A DNA stretch of 64,000 nt from Frateuria_A sp051900415 (GTDB lineage: Bacteria > Pseudomonadota > Gammaproteobacteria > Xanthomonadales > Rhodanobacteraceae), in assembly GCF_051900415.1 (NCBI RefSeq), contig NZ_JBHZGL010000012.1, positions 62,001 through 126,000 on the forward strand, in the 5' to 3' direction. Below are positions 25,632 through 34,399 of the stretch, piece after piece; the stretch's first letter is position 1, and each line of letters opens with the position of its first letter. A program made the position numbers and the translations under genes. The notes beneath the pieces are model-generated. The model did not search any database. It had not been told where the DNA came from and worked only from the letters and a program-made list of their open reading frames with translations.

Positions 25632-25988
25632 ATGGCGCGCATCGCGGGTGTCAATTTGCCGGTCCAGAAGCATGTCTGGGTTGGCCTGCAGAGCATCTAC
25701 GGCATCGGCCGCAGCCGGGCCAAGAAGGTCTGTGCGGATGCCGGGGTGGTTCCGACCACGCCGATCAAGTCCCTCAGTGAGGGCGAGGTGGAGAAGCTCC
25801 GCCACGAAATCGGCAAGTACGTCGTCGAAGGCGACCTTCGCCGCGAGGTAGGCATCGCGATCAAGCGCCTGATGGATCTGGGTTGCTACCGCGGCCTGCG
25901 CCACCGTCGTGGCCTGCCGGTGCGCGGTCAGCGCACGCGTACCAATGCACGCACCCGCAAGGGTCCGCGTCGCGCGATCAAGAAGTAA
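25632..25988 (+). CDS. rpsM: 30S ribosomal protein S13
   Basis: S13 forms the head-side intersubunit bridges and touches the P-site tRNA. It has 118 residues. MARIAGVNLPVQKHVWVGLQSIYGIG and RGLRHRRGLPVRGQRTRTNARTRKGPRR are the family hallmarks. GGAGA lies 11 bp upstream. It is the first alpha-operon gene here. Confidence 0.98.
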   Translation: MARIAGVNLPVQKHVWVGLQSIYGIGRSRAKKVCADAGVVPTTPIKSLSEGEVEKLRHEIGKYVVEGDLRREVGIAIKRLMDLGCYRGLRHRRGLPVRGQRTRTNARTRKGPRRAIKK

Positions 25989-26000
25989 CGGACACCAATT

Positions 26001-26387
26001 ATGGCCAAGCCTGTCAAGACCAAGAAGAAGATCAAGCGCGTTGTCACGGATGCCGTGGCCCACGTGCAGGCCTCCTTCAACAACACCATCGTCACCATCA
26101 CCGACCGCCAGGGCAACGCGCTGTCGTGGGCGACTGCCGGCGGCGCGGGTTTCCGCGGTTCGCGCAAGTCCACCCCGTTCGCTGCCCAGGTCGCTGCCGA
26201 GAAGGCTGGCCGCGCGGCCGGCGACTACGGCGTGAAGACCGTGGAAGTGCGTATCAAGGGCCCCGGCCCGGGCCGCGAGTCGGCCGTGCGTTCGCTGAAC
26301 GCGCTGGGCTACAAGGTCCTGAACATTATTGACGTCACGCCGATTCCGCATAACGGCTGCCGTCCCCCCAAGAAGCGTCGAGTCTAA
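26001..26387 (+). CDS. rpsK: 30S ribosomal protein S11
   Basis: S11 is a platform protein of the small subunit. It has 128 residues. VQASFNNTIVTITDRQGN and the C-terminal DVTPIPHNGCRPPKKRRV are diagnostic. Spacing is 12 bp after rpsM and 10 bp before rpsD. Confidence 0.98.
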   Translation: MAKPVKTKKKIKRVVTDAVAHVQASFNNTIVTITDRQGNALSWATAGGAGFRGSRKSTPFAAQVAAEKAGRAAGDYGVKTVEVRIKGPGPGRESAVRSLNALGYKVLNIIDVTPIPHNGCRPPKKRRV

Positions 26388-26397
26388 GGAGTAACCC

Positions 26398-27024
26398 ATG
26401 GCCCGTTATCGTGGAGCTACCTGCAAGCTCGCCCGCCGCGAGGGTGCGGATCTCAGCCTGAAGAGCCCGGCGCGCGCGCTGGACTCCAAGTGCAAGCTGG
26501 AAAACAAGCCCGGCCAGCATGGCGCCAACAAGCGCATGCGCATGTCCGACTACGCTGTCCAGCTGCGTGAAAAGCAGAAGGTCAAGCGCATCTACGGTGT
26601 GCTCGAGCGCCAGTTCAGCAACTACTACACCAAGGCGTCGACCCTCAAGGGCAACACCGGCGAGAACCTGCTGCGCCTGCTCGAGAGCCGTCTGGACAAC
26701 GTCGTCTATCGCATGGGCTTCGCGGTCACCCGCGCCCAGGCCCGCCAGCTGGTCGCCCACAAGGCGGTGCTGGTCAACGGCAAGAAGGTCAATATCCCCT
26801 CGTACCAGGTCAAGCCGGGCGACGAGGTCGCGCTGACCGAGCGCGCGCGCAACCAGCTGCGCGTGCAGGAAGCGGCGACCGTGTTCGACACCATGGACCT
26901 GCGTCCGATCTGGCTCGAAGTGGACTCCAAGAAGTTCACTGGCACCTTCAAGGCGGTGCCTGACCGCGGCGACCTGCCGTCGGACATCAACGAAGCCCTG
27001 ATCGTCGAGCTGTATTCGAAGTAA
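26398..27024 (+). CDS. rpsD: 30S ribosomal protein S4
   Basis: S4 is the 16S rRNA assembly initiator of the body and, in E. coli, the alpha-operon repressor. It has 208 residues. The S4 RNA-binding domain lies at about residues 98-160 (LDNVVYRMGFAVTRAQARQLV, then HKAVLVNGKKVN). GGAG precedes the ATG. In E. coli S4 binds a pseudoknot in the rpsM leader. The short rpsM leader here leaves little room for one, so that control cannot be assumed. Confidence 0.98.
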   Translation: MARYRGATCKLARREGADLSLKSPARALDSKCKLENKPGQHGANKRMRMSDYAVQLREKQKVKRIYGVLERQFSNYYTKASTLKGNTGENLLRLLESRLDNVVYRMGFAVTRAQARQLVAHKAVLVNGKKVNIPSYQVKPGDEVALTERARNQLRVQEAATVFDTMDLRPIWLEVDSKKFTGTFKAVPDRGDLPSDINEALIVELYSK

Positions 27025-27039
27025 TTACCGGAGCCCTGC

Positions 27040-28038
27040 ATGGCAGTTTCGTCAACTAGTGTGCTGCGGCCTCGTGGCCTCAGCGTCGAGCAGCTCGGAG
27101 CCAACCGCGCCAAGGTGGTGGTGGAGCCGCTCGAGCGTGGCTTCGGCCACACCCTGGGCAACGCGCTGCGCCGCGTGCTGCTCTCGTCGATCCCGGGCAG
27201 CGCCATCATCGAAGTCGAAATCGATGGCGTGCTGCACGAGTACACCACCCTCGAGGGTCTGCAGGAGGACGTGATCGAAGTCCTGCTCAACCTCAAGGAC
27301 GTGGCCATTCGCCAGCATTCCGGCGACGAAGTCACCCTGACCCTGTCCAAGAAGGGCAAGGGCGTGGTCACGGCCGGCGACATCGTCGTCGACCACTCGG
27401 TGGAAATCGTCAACCCCGAGCACGTGATCTGCCACCTGACCAAGGACATCGCGCTCAACATGCGCCTGAAGGTGCGTCGTGGCGTCGGCTACCAGCCGGC
27501 CAGCGCGCGCCAGCATCCGGACGATGAAGCGCGTCCGATCGGCCGCCTGCAGCTGGATGCTTCCTTCGCGCCGGTGCTGCGCGTGGCCTACGAGGTCGAC
27601 GCGGCCCGTGTGGAGCAGCGCACCAACCTCGACAAGCTCGTGCTCGACATCGAGACCAACGGAACCATCGGTGCGGAAGACGCGGTCCGCAAGGCCGCCG
27701 AGATCCTCAACGACCAGCTGTCGGTGTTCGGCGATTTCTCGCGTCGCGAGAGCTCGGCCGACAAGGCGGAGAAGGGCGGGTTCGATCCGCTGCTGCTGCG
27801 CCCGATCGACGACCTGGAGCTGACGGTGCGTTCGGCCAACTGCCTGAAGGCCGAGAGCATCTACTACATCGGCGACCTGGTGCAGAAGACCGAGGTCGAG
27901 TTGCTCAAGACCCCGAACCTGGGCAAGAAGTCGCTCACCGAGATCAAGGACGTCCTTGGCTCGCGCGGCCTGGCCTTGGGCATGAAGCTGGAGAACTGGC
28001 CGCCGCCGGGCCTTTCGCACGGCATGCAGCTGGGTTGA
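27040..28038 (+). CDS. rpoA: RNA polymerase alpha subunit
   Basis: This is the alpha subunit, needed for polymerase assembly and activator/UP-element contacts. It has 332 residues. The N-terminal dimerisation domain contains GFGHTLGNALRRVLLSSIPG. The C-terminal domain begins near residue 250 after a flexible linker and contains the DNA-contacting NCLKAESIYYIGDL and LLKTPNLGKKSLTEIKD. It lies 15 bp after rpsD. The usual close partner rplQ is 276 bp away. Confidence 0.99.
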   Translation: MAVSSTSVLRPRGLSVEQLGANRAKVVVEPLERGFGHTLGNALRRVLLSSIPGSAIIEVEIDGVLHEYTTLEGLQEDVIEVLLNLKDVAIRQHSGDEVTLTLSKKGKGVVTAGDIVVDHSVEIVNPEHVICHLTKDIALNMRLKVRRGVGYQPASARQHPDDEARPIGRLQLDASFAPVLRVAYEVDAARVEQRTNLDKLVLDIETNGTIGAEDAVRKAAEILNDQLSVFGDFSRRESSADKAEKGGFDPLLLRPIDDLELTVRSANCLKAESIYYIGDLVQKTEVELLKTPNLGKKSLTEIKDVLGSRGLALGMKLENWPPPGLSHGMQLG

Positions 28039-28048
28039 TGTTTGCGGC

Positions 28049-28285
28049 GGCGATCGCGAGATCGCCGTCGAAGTTTCAGGCTGGCGGGTAACTAGCGTTC
28101 CTGCCGGCCGTCTTCTTGGAGCGGTCGTTTTGGCTGCCCGTCGAAGGGCCGGTTTGGCCCATGCGGTCCTCGTGATCGCCATAGCAATAGACGGCCACCC
28201 ATGGCCGCACTCCTCACGAGAGCCTGTTCTTAAAAGGCTCGAAACAGCGGGCAACCGCGGAAAACCGGACACAACCGCCGGTTTT
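28049..28285 (+). other. rpoA-rplQ gap with hairpin, repeat and attenuator-like stem
   Basis: This 276-bp gap holds no gene. It contains GGCGATC/GATCGCC around GCGA (28049-28066), the second copy of the 33-bp repeat (28191-28223), and AAAACCGG/CCGGTTTT around a 9-nt loop (28261-28285). The last is followed by TC and ends 29 bp before rplQ, looking like a weak terminator or attenuator. Confidence 0.5.
28191..28223 (+). repeat. Dispersed 33-bp palindromic repeat, copy 2 (before rplQ)
   Basis: ACGGCCACCCATGGCCGC then ACTCCTCACGAGAGC; 29 of 33 positions match the copy at 22503-22535. Compensation in the stem is partial: the left arm has lost two pairs. Confidence 0.6.
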
Positions 28286-28314
28286 TCATAACAACAGACC
28301 GAAGAGAGTTCACC

Positions 28315-28701
28315 ATGCGCCACCAGAAATCGGGCCGCAAGCTCAACCGCACCAGCTCGCACCGCGAAGCGATGTTCAAGAACATGGCCGCCTCGCTGAT
28401 CAAGCACGAGCTGATCCGTACCACCCTGCCCAAGGCCAAGGAGCTGCGCCGCGTCGCCGAGCCGCTCATCACGCTGGCCAAGGCTGATGGCGTCGCCAAC
28501 CGCCGCCTCGCCTTCTCGCGCCTGCGCGACAAGGAAGCGGTGGGCAAGCTGTTCGTCGAACTGGGCCCGCGCTACCGCGAGCGTCCCGGCGGCTATCTGC
28601 GCATCCTGAAGTGCGGTTTCCGCCCGGGTGACAACGCGCCGATGGCCTACGTCGAGCTGGTGGATCGTCCGCAGACGGCTGTTGCCGCCGACGCGGAGTA
28701 A
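28315..28701 (+). CDS. rplQ: 50S ribosomal protein L17
   Basis: L17 is a large-subunit protein near the tunnel exit. It has 128 residues. MRHQKSGRKLNRTSSHREAMFKNMAASLIKHE is diagnostic. GAGAG precedes the ATG. It ends the ribosomal block and is followed 36 bp later by a strong terminator. Confidence 0.98.
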   Translation: MRHQKSGRKLNRTSSHREAMFKNMAASLIKHELIRTTLPKAKELRRVAEPLITLAKADGVANRRLAFSRLRDKEAVGKLFVELGPRYRERPGGYLRILKCGFRPGDNAPMAYVELVDRPQTAVAADAE

Positions 28702-28737
28702 GCCTCGAACGTACGGGCGTCCAGACGTCCAAACGAC

Positions 28738-28775
28738 AAACCCCGGCCGGGCGACCTGCCGGGGTTTTTCTTTTT
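28738..28775 (+). terminator. Intrinsic terminator of the ribosomal block
   Basis: AAACCCCGGC (28738-28747) pairs with GCCGGGGTTT (28758-28767) around a 10-nt loop, followed by TTCTTTTT. It is the strongest canonical terminator in the window. Confidence 0.9.
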
Positions 28776-28843
28776 CCGGCCGGCTTGCTGACAGCGGACC
28801 AGCAAGCGGGTAATGTCGACTTTCCGCAACGCAACATGCCGCC

Positions 28844-29356
28844 ATGAATCCTCTGCACTGGTCTTATCGCGTCAGCTTCCTCCTGGGTTTCCTGATCTGC
28901 GTGGCCCTGCTCGGCTTCGCGCTGTACACAGAGCACGCGTGGGGGTTGATTCCGTGTCCGCTGTGCATCTTCCAGCGCATCGGCTTCCTGGTGATGGCGG
29001 TCTTTTTCCTGGTCGGCGCGCTGCATGCGCCCCGGCGTGGGCTGCGCTGGGTCTACACCGGGGGCGTGCTGCTGGGGGCGCTGTGGGGTATGGCCGTGGC
29101 GGGGCGCCATCTATGGATCCAGTCGCTGCCGGCCGACCAGGTTCCCTCGTGTGGCCCCCCGCTTGATTACATGTTTGACGCCTTCCCGTTCGCCCAGGTG
29201 CTGCGCATGGTCTTCACCGGTTCGGGCGAATGCGCCAAGGTCGAGCCGGTGCTGGGTCTGCCGATGCCGGCCTGGACGCTGCTGTGGTTCGTGCTGCTGG
29301 CAGTGCTCGCCCTTGTCGCCACTGTGCGTCGCATTCCCGACCGGACAATGCCGTGA
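28844..29356 (+). CDS. dsbB: Disulfide bond formation protein DsbB
   Basis: DsbB is an inner-membrane quinone reductase that reoxidises DsbA. It has 170 residues and four membrane segments. The first periplasmic loop carries the CPLC pair (C38, C41) and the second carries C103 and C130, the complete redox set. The quinone-contacting arginine in FQRIG (R45) is present. Its TGA overlaps the next GTG start (GTGA), so translation of the DAHP synthase is probably coupled to it. Confidence 0.95.
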   Translation: MNPLHWSYRVSFLLGFLICVALLGFALYTEHAWGLIPCPLCIFQRIGFLVMAVFFLVGALHAPRRGLRWVYTGGVLLGALWGMAVAGRHLWIQSLPADQVPSCGPPLDYMFDAFPFAQVLRMVFTGSGECAKVEPVLGLPMPAWTLLWFVLLAVLALVATVRRIPDRTMP

Positions 29357-30726
29357 ACGATCGACCCAACCGTATGGCCGAGGCGCCTGCCGACTGGGCG
29401 CCGGCTTCCTGGCAGCGGTGCGTTGCCCTGCAGCAACCACACTACGAGGATGCGGCGGAGCTGGCGCGTGCCACCACGCAACTGGCGGCCTTGCCGCCGC
29501 TGGTGACCTCCTGGGAGGTGTTGGCGCTCAAGCAGGCACTGGCCGAGGCGCAGGAGGGCGAGCGTTTCCTGCTGCAGGGCGGCGACTGCGCCGAGAGTTT
29601 CGCCGACTGCACCAGTCCGGTGATCTCCAACCGGTTGAAGGTGCTGCTGCAGATGAGCCTGGTTCTGGTGCACGGGCTCAAGAAGCCGGTATTGCGCGTG
29701 GGTCGGTTCGCCGGCCAGTATGCCAAACCGCGTTCGGCCGACACCGAAACCCGGGATGGCTTGACGCTGCCAAGCTTCCGCGGTGACGTGGTCAACGGAC
29801 CTGCCTTCACTGCCGGGGCGCGCCGTGCCGATCCGCAGCGCCTGATCCAGGCGCATGCGCATTCGGCACTGACCATGAACTTCGTGCGCGCGCTGATCGA
29901 CGGCGGGTTCGCCGACCTGCATCACCCGGAATACTGGGACCTGGCCTGGGTCGAGCATTCGCCGCTGGCGGCCGAGTATCGCCGCATGGTCGCCGCTATC
30001 GGCGATTCGCTGCGCTTCATGGAAACACTGGCCGGCCCCATTGCCAGCTTCTCGCGGGTCGACTTCTTCACCTCGCATGAGGCGCTTTTGCTGCATTACG
30101 AGGAAGCGCTGACCCGGCAAGTGCCGCGCAACCCCGGCTGGTTCAACCTGTCTACGCACTTCCCCTGGATCGGCATGCGCACGGCGGCGCTGGAAGGCGC
30201 GCACGTGGAGTATTTCCGCGGCATTCGTAACCCTGTCGCGGTGAAGGTAGGACCGTCGGTGACCGCGGAGCAGTTGCTCCCGCTGATCGACGCTCTCAAT
30301 CCACACGACGAGCCCGGACGGCTGACCCTGATCCACCGCATGGGCAACGCGTCCATCGCCCATGCACTGCCGCCACTGCTGGAGGCGGTCCGGCGCGAGG
30401 GACGGCGCGTGTTGTGGGTCGCCGATCCGATGCACGGCAACACCGAAAGCACATCCAACGGCTACAAGACCCGCCGCTTCGACAACATCCGGGGCGAGCT
30501 TGACCAGGCGTTCGACATCCACGCGGCTGCGGGGACGCGGCTGGGTGGCGTGCACCTCGAACTGACTGGCGAGGACGTGACCGAATGCATGGGTGGCGCC
30601 CGCGATCTGTCCGAGACGGATCTCAAGCGGGCCTACAAGTCCATGGTCGATCCGCGGCTCAATTATGAGCAGTCGCTGGAGCTGGCCATGTTGATCGTGC
30701 GCAAGTCCGAGGGTGTTGCGGGGTGA
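29353..30726 (+). CDS. Class II 3-deoxy-7-phosphoheptulonate (DAHP) synthase
   Basis: This enzyme catalyses the first step of the shikimate pathway, joining PEP and erythrose-4-phosphate. It has 457 residues from GTG 29353 (overlapping the dsbB stop) or 450 from ATG 29374; neither has a strong ribosome binding site. Class II motifs are all present: GGDCAESF with the metal cysteine, HAHSALTMNF, HFPWIGMRTA, ADPMHGNTES with the metal histidine, HLELTGEDVTECMGG with the metal glutamate, and DPRLNYEQ. aroK and aroB of the same pathway lie at the other end of the window. The N-terminal regulatory extension of the mycobacterial enzyme seems shortened. Confidence 0.95.
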   Translation: MNDRPNRMAEAPADWAPASWQRCVALQQPHYEDAAELARATTQLAALPPLVTSWEVLALKQALAEAQEGERFLLQGGDCAESFADCTSPVISNRLKVLLQMSLVLVHGLKKPVLRVGRFAGQYAKPRSADTETRDGLTLPSFRGDVVNGPAFTAGARRADPQRLIQAHAHSALTMNFVRALIDGGFADLHHPEYWDLAWVEHSPLAAEYRRMVAAIGDSLRFMETLAGPIASFSRVDFFTSHEALLLHYEEALTRQVPRNPGWFNLSTHFPWIGMRTAALEGAHVEYFRGIRNPVAVKVGPSVTAEQLLPLIDALNPHDEPGRLTLIHRMGNASIAHALPPLLEAVRREGRRVLWVADPMHGNTESTSNGYKTRRFDNIRGELDQAFDIHAAAGTRLGGVHLELTGEDVTECMGGARDLSETDLKRAYKSMVDPRLNYEQSLELAMLIVRKSEGVAG

Positions 30727-30830
30727 GGTCGGGCGTGCGCCGGAAAGTGCACGGGCGGAAACCGCATTGCTTGGTCAGCGCATAAATGACAGACGTCACC
30801 GGCAGTAGCTGGCAGTAAGTACTGGGCTCA

Positions 30831-30844
30831 CCCGGCGTGCCGGG
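30831..30844 (+). other. Hairpin between DAHP synthase and membrane protein
   Basis: CCCGGC/GCCGGG around GT, 105 bp after the DAHP synthase stop, without a T run. The remainder of the 154-bp gap shows nothing clear apart from AGGAGAG 7 bp before the next start. Confidence 0.35.
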
Positions 30845-30880
30845 CCACGCTTGAATGCAGGCACATAGGAGAGACGGACC

Positions 30881-31693
30881 ATGGCAAGGCAAGCCCCGCG
30901 CGCTGACTCGCGCGTCGACGTTTGGACCGTGGTTGGGCTGGCATTGTTGCTGCTACCGCTGCTGACGATGGCGCACGAGCTGATGGGGCATGCTCTCGCT
31001 TGCGTGGCGACCGGGCACCAGCCCAGCCAACTGGGTGCGTACTACGTCGAATGCAGCGGCACTGGCGGCTGGAGCCGGCGCCTGGTGGCGATGGCCGGCA
31101 CCTCGATGGACGTGCTGCTCGCCTGCGTCGGCTTCCTTTTCTGGCATTTGGCGAACCGTCCGCTGGCGCGGCTGGCGTGGTGGATCGTGTTTACCGTCAA
31201 GGGCATGGTGGCTGCCGGATACTGGATGTTTTCCGGCCTGACCAATCTGGGTGACTGGGGGCCGGCCGACGGTGGCGGCATCGGTCCGTTACCCTGGCCT
31301 TGGGCATGGCGCCTGCTGCTTTTTGGGGTGGGGCTGGTCGCCTATATCGCGGTAACGCGCAAGGCCATCGCCATGATGGCCGTCATGCTGGGGGGCGGAC
31401 CGGCTGCGCAGCGTACGCAACGGACGGTGGCGATGACGCTCTACATTGTCGGAGGCATCGCGGCCGTGCTGGTCAGCCTGTTCAACCCGCTGGGGATATT
31501 CATCACGCTGGTATCCGCCGTCGCATCTTCCTTCGGCGGAACGGCGGGCCTGTTCAATGTCGCTTATGCCCGGTCACGGGAGCGGCCGCCGACCGATTTT
31601 GCGGTAGGGCGCCATCGGTCGCTGGTGGTGGCCGGCATGGCCATGACTATCGCCTTCGCTGCCATCCTGGGGCCGACCATCACGCTGGGTTGA
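30881..31693 (+). CDS. Multi-pass membrane protein with HELMGH motif
   Basis: I do not recognise a named family. It has 270 residues with about six hydrophobic segments (near 14-34, 64-88, 94-116, 136-160, 175-210 and 245-268). The motif AHELMGHAL at residues 31-39 lies at the end of the first segment. Its HExxGH spacing is one residue longer than the HExxH of M50 site-2 proteases but is the same as the HExxxH of TldD. Two cysteines flank it (C41, C53). AGGAGAG before the ATG supports the start. A membrane metalloprotease is possible; no NPDG-like second metal motif is obvious. It is monocistronic, tail to tail with the signal peptidase. Confidence 0.6.
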   Translation: MARQAPRADSRVDVWTVVGLALLLLPLLTMAHELMGHALACVATGHQPSQLGAYYVECSGTGGWSRRLVAMAGTSMDVLLACVGFLFWHLANRPLARLAWWIVFTVKGMVAAGYWMFSGLTNLGDWGPADGGGIGPLPWPWAWRLLLFGVGLVAYIAVTRKAIAMMAVMLGGGPAAQRTQRTVAMTLYIVGGIAAVLVSLFNPLGIFITLVSAVASSFGGTAGLFNVAYARSRERPPTDFAVGRHRSLVVAGMAMTIAFAAILGPTITLG

Positions 31694-31737
31694 GCGCGCC
31701 GCGGTAGCTGACCCCATCCGCCGTTGCACGACAGGCG

Positions 31738-32415
31738 TTAGTGCAGCGCCAGCCCCCAACGGTTGGCGCGCGGCATGCCATGTCTTGCCGGGTCGAGCGA
31801 CAGTGCCACGAAACGCGCACGTCCCACGATTTCCTCACGCGGCACGAAACCAAAGAATCGCGAGTCATAGCTGTCGTCGCGGTTGTCGCCCATGGCCAGA
31901 TAATGACCCGCGGTGATTGTGACGGGGCCATAGTTGCTGGCAGGGCTCGGTAGGTAGCGCGATAGCCGGATGAAATGCTCGGATCCGCCACCCAGCGATT
32001 CCATCGCATAACTTGCCGGCAGGGCCCGGTCCGCCGCGATATCCACCACCTGCGCGGGCCGATAATGCGCGGTATGGCCGTTGATGTAGAGCACGTTGCT
32101 GCGCAGCGCGACGGTATCGCCCGGCAGCCCGATCACGCGCTTGACCAGCCGCTCGCCCGTCGCGGCCGAGTCGATGATCACGATGTCTCCCCGCCGGGGA
32201 TCCGCCCGGTGCCACAGCGAGACGTGCGTGAAAGGCAGGCGCAGGTCGTAGGCCATGCGGTCGACCACGATGCGGTCACCGATGTGGATGGTCGGCTGCA
32301 TGGAGCCGGTCGGAACGGTGTTCCAGTCCGCCAGCGCGCTGCGGAAGACCAGCATGCCGAGCAGAAACAGGAAGAAACCGCGGTTGCGGAGCAGGAAGCG
32401 TGCGAAGGCGTGCAT
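31738..32415 (-). CDS. lepB: Signal peptidase I (S26 family)
   Basis: It cleaves signal peptides from exported proteins at the periplasmic face of the inner membrane. It has 225 residues, shorter than E. coli LepB (324). There is one N-terminal membrane segment (about residues 12-28) instead of two. The nucleophile is S38 in PTGSMQPT and the general base is K92 in RLVKRVIGLPGD; the GDNRDDSYDSRFFG box is near residue 170. AAGGA lies before the ATG. It is monocistronic and not next to lepA or rnc, so it may be a second, short signal peptidase; the main copy would be elsewhere. Confidence 0.85.
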   Translation of the reverse strand: MHAFARFLLRNRGFFLFLLGMLVFRSALADWNTVPTGSMQPTIHIGDRIVVDRMAYDLRLPFTHVSLWHRADPRRGDIVIIDSAATGERLVKRVIGLPGDTVALRSNVLYINGHTAHYRPAQVVDIAADRALPASYAMESLGGGSEHFIRLSRYLPSPASNYGPVTITAGHYLAMGDNRDDSYDSRFFGFVPREEIVGRARFVALSLDPARHGMPRANRWGLALH

Positions 32416-32602
32416 GGACAGGTCCTTTGCCGGGAGTGCCTGTCTTAAGACCGCCAAGCCGCTCGCCGGTTCCGCTACCGGCAACATCCTCCTTGCCCTG
32501 CACCGGCGGACAAAGCACATCGCCCCAAGGAGCAACACGCGGCAATCGCCAGCTTCGGCTTGAGCAGTGCACCGCAGCCGGGCAGTCGTTGAAGAACAGG
32601 CA

Positions 32603-32637
32603 GGCATCGGTCGGCATGGTTTCCACCGACCGATGCC
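32603..32637. terminator. Long hairpin between amidase and signal peptidase genes
   Basis: A perfect 12-bp stem, GGCATCGGTCGG/CCGACCGATGCC, with an 11-nt loop, lies 48 bp beyond the amidase stop (minus strand). No T run follows on either strand. It probably marks the amidase transcript end. The rest of the 269-bp gap (32416-32684) has no gene; the AAGGA of the signal peptidase gene is at its left end. Confidence 0.45.
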
Positions 32638-32684
32638 CGCGGTGCGGGCACGTCAGGGCGCTTTGCAGGCCCGGGCTACGGTGC

Positions 32685-34292
32685 TCAGCGCGAACCCGCA
32701 ACCGGCTTGCCGCCGACGGTGTCCAGGAAGCGCGGAGGCTGCCAGGCCTGGGCCTGCTGCTCGAAGCCGTAGGCGATCGAGATCAGCGTGGGCTCGCTCC
32801 ACTTCGCGCCGAACAGCACGATGCCCACCGGCAGGTCATGCGCGAAGCCGGCCGGCACGGTGATGGACGGATAGCCGGCCACTGCCGCCGGTTGCGATGC
32901 GCCGCCAACCGTCGGATCGCCGCTCACGATGTGGTCGCCGAGCACCAGGTCGGTGACGAAGGCCGGACCCCACGACGGCGCCAGCAAGGCGTCCAGGTGA
33001 TTCTTGGCCAGCGCCGCGTCGATGCCCTCGGGGCCGGCCAGCCGCTTGGCCTTGGCCAGCGCGTCGGTGTAGTTCCTGTCGGTCAGCGGACCTTTGCCCT
33101 GCGCCTCCTCGAACAGCTCCTGGCCGAACCAGGGCATTTCCTGTTCCGCGTGCGCCTTGTCGAAGGCGATGAGGTCAGTGAGCGTCCTCATCTTGAGGTT
33201 CGGCCGGCTGGCCAGATACGCGTTGATGTCGTGCTTGAACTCATACAGCAACACGGTCATCTCCGGTCCGCCGAGGTCGGCCAGGTGCGGCACGGTCACC
33301 GGGTCGACGATGATCGCGCCTTGGGACTTCATCAACGCGATGGCCTGCTCCAGCACGCGGTCGGCGTTGGGTTCGGCGCCGGCGAGCTGGCGCACCACGC
33401 CGATGCGCTTGCCCTTGAGTCCATTGGGGTCGAGGAAACGCGTGTAGTCGGTGGCGTGCTTGTCCGCTTCGGCGGTCGCCGGATCGCGCGGATCGCTGCC
33501 GGCGATCACGCTGAGCAGGGCCGCGGCATCAGCCACGCTGCGTGCCATCGGGCCGGCGGTGTCCTGGCTGTGTGCGATCGGCACGATGCCGCTCCGGCTG
33601 ACCAGACCCAGCGTGGGCTTGATGCCGACGATGCCGTTGCTGGCGGCAGGGCAGATGATCGAGCCATCCGTTTCCGTGCCGATCGCCACGGTCACCAGGC
33701 CGGCGGCCACCGCCGCGCCGGAACCGGCACTCGAACCACAGGGATTGCGGTCGAGCACATAGGGATTCTTCGTCTGCCCGCCACGACCGCTCCAGCCGCT
33801 GCTGGCGTGGCTGGAACGGAAGTTGGCCCACTCACTCAGATTGGTTTTGCCCAGCACCAGCGCGCCGGCCTTGCGCAACCGTTCGACCAGTCCGGCGTCG
33901 CGCGGTGCCGGCGCGTCGGCCAGCGCCAGCGAACCGGCGGTGGTGAGCATGCGGTCGCCGGTGTCGATGTTGTCCTTGAGCAGCACCGGCACGCCGTAGA
34001 GCGGGCCACGCTTGGCGCTGGCGCGACCGGCGTCGAGCGCGGCGGCGAGCTTCAGCGCGTCGGGGTTGGTTTCGATCACCGAGCGCAGGGTCGGTCCGGC
34101 CTGGTCGATCTGCGCGATGCGGTCGAGGAACTGCCGCGCCAGCGTGCGACTGTCCAGCGTGCCGGCGTCCATCTGCTGCTGCAGCTGGTCGATCGAGGCC
34201 CAGGCGAGCGGCTGGGGCGGTTGCGCCGCCATCGCTGGACCGGCGAGCAGCAGGGAGATGAGCAGGGCAAGGCGGGCGGGCGAGGGTTTCAC
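32685..34292 (-). CDS. Exported amidase-signature family hydrolase
   Basis: This is an amide hydrolase of the amidase signature family, 535 residues. GTG 34292 is chosen because GGAGG lies 5 bp before it and it yields a signal peptide (KPSPARLALLISLLLAGPAMA, likely cleaved after residue 22). The Ser-cisSer-Lys triad is K106 (VLLKDNID), S187 in CGSSAGS and nucleophile S211 in GTETDGSI. These residues fit a peptide- or amide-hydrolysing periplasmic enzyme rather than the GatA subunit, which is cytoplasmic. The substrate is unknown. It is divergent from the cytochrome gene at 34413. Confidence 0.85.
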   Translation of the reverse strand: MKPSPARLALLISLLLAGPAMAAQPPQPLAWASIDQLQQQMDAGTLDSRTLARQFLDRIAQIDQAGPTLRSVIETNPDALKLAAALDAGRASAKRGPLYGVPVLLKDNIDTGDRMLTTAGSLALADAPAPRDAGLVERLRKAGALVLGKTNLSEWANFRSSHASSGWSGRGGQTKNPYVLDRNPCGSSAGSGAAVAAGLVTVAIGTETDGSIICPAASNGIVGIKPTLGLVSRSGIVPIAHSQDTAGPMARSVADAAALLSVIAGSDPRDPATAEADKHATDYTRFLDPNGLKGKRIGVVRQLAGAEPNADRVLEQAIALMKSQGAIIVDPVTVPHLADLGGPEMTVLLYEFKHDINAYLASRPNLKMRTLTDLIAFDKAHAEQEMPWFGQELFEEAQGKGPLTDRNYTDALAKAKRLAGPEGIDAALAKNHLDALLAPSWGPAFVTDLVLGDHIVSGDPTVGGASQPAAVAGYPSITVPAGFAHDLPVGIVLFGAKWSEPTLISIAYGFEQQAQAWQPPRFLDTVGGKPVAGSR

Positions 34293-34399
34293 GGCGGCCT
34301 CCGATGGGTCGGTGTGCAATGGCGCATGACGGTGCGGCATGGTGTCGCGCCGGCGCAGCATATCCCTCCCGCGCGCCTGCCGCGCATCCAGCCGCTACC

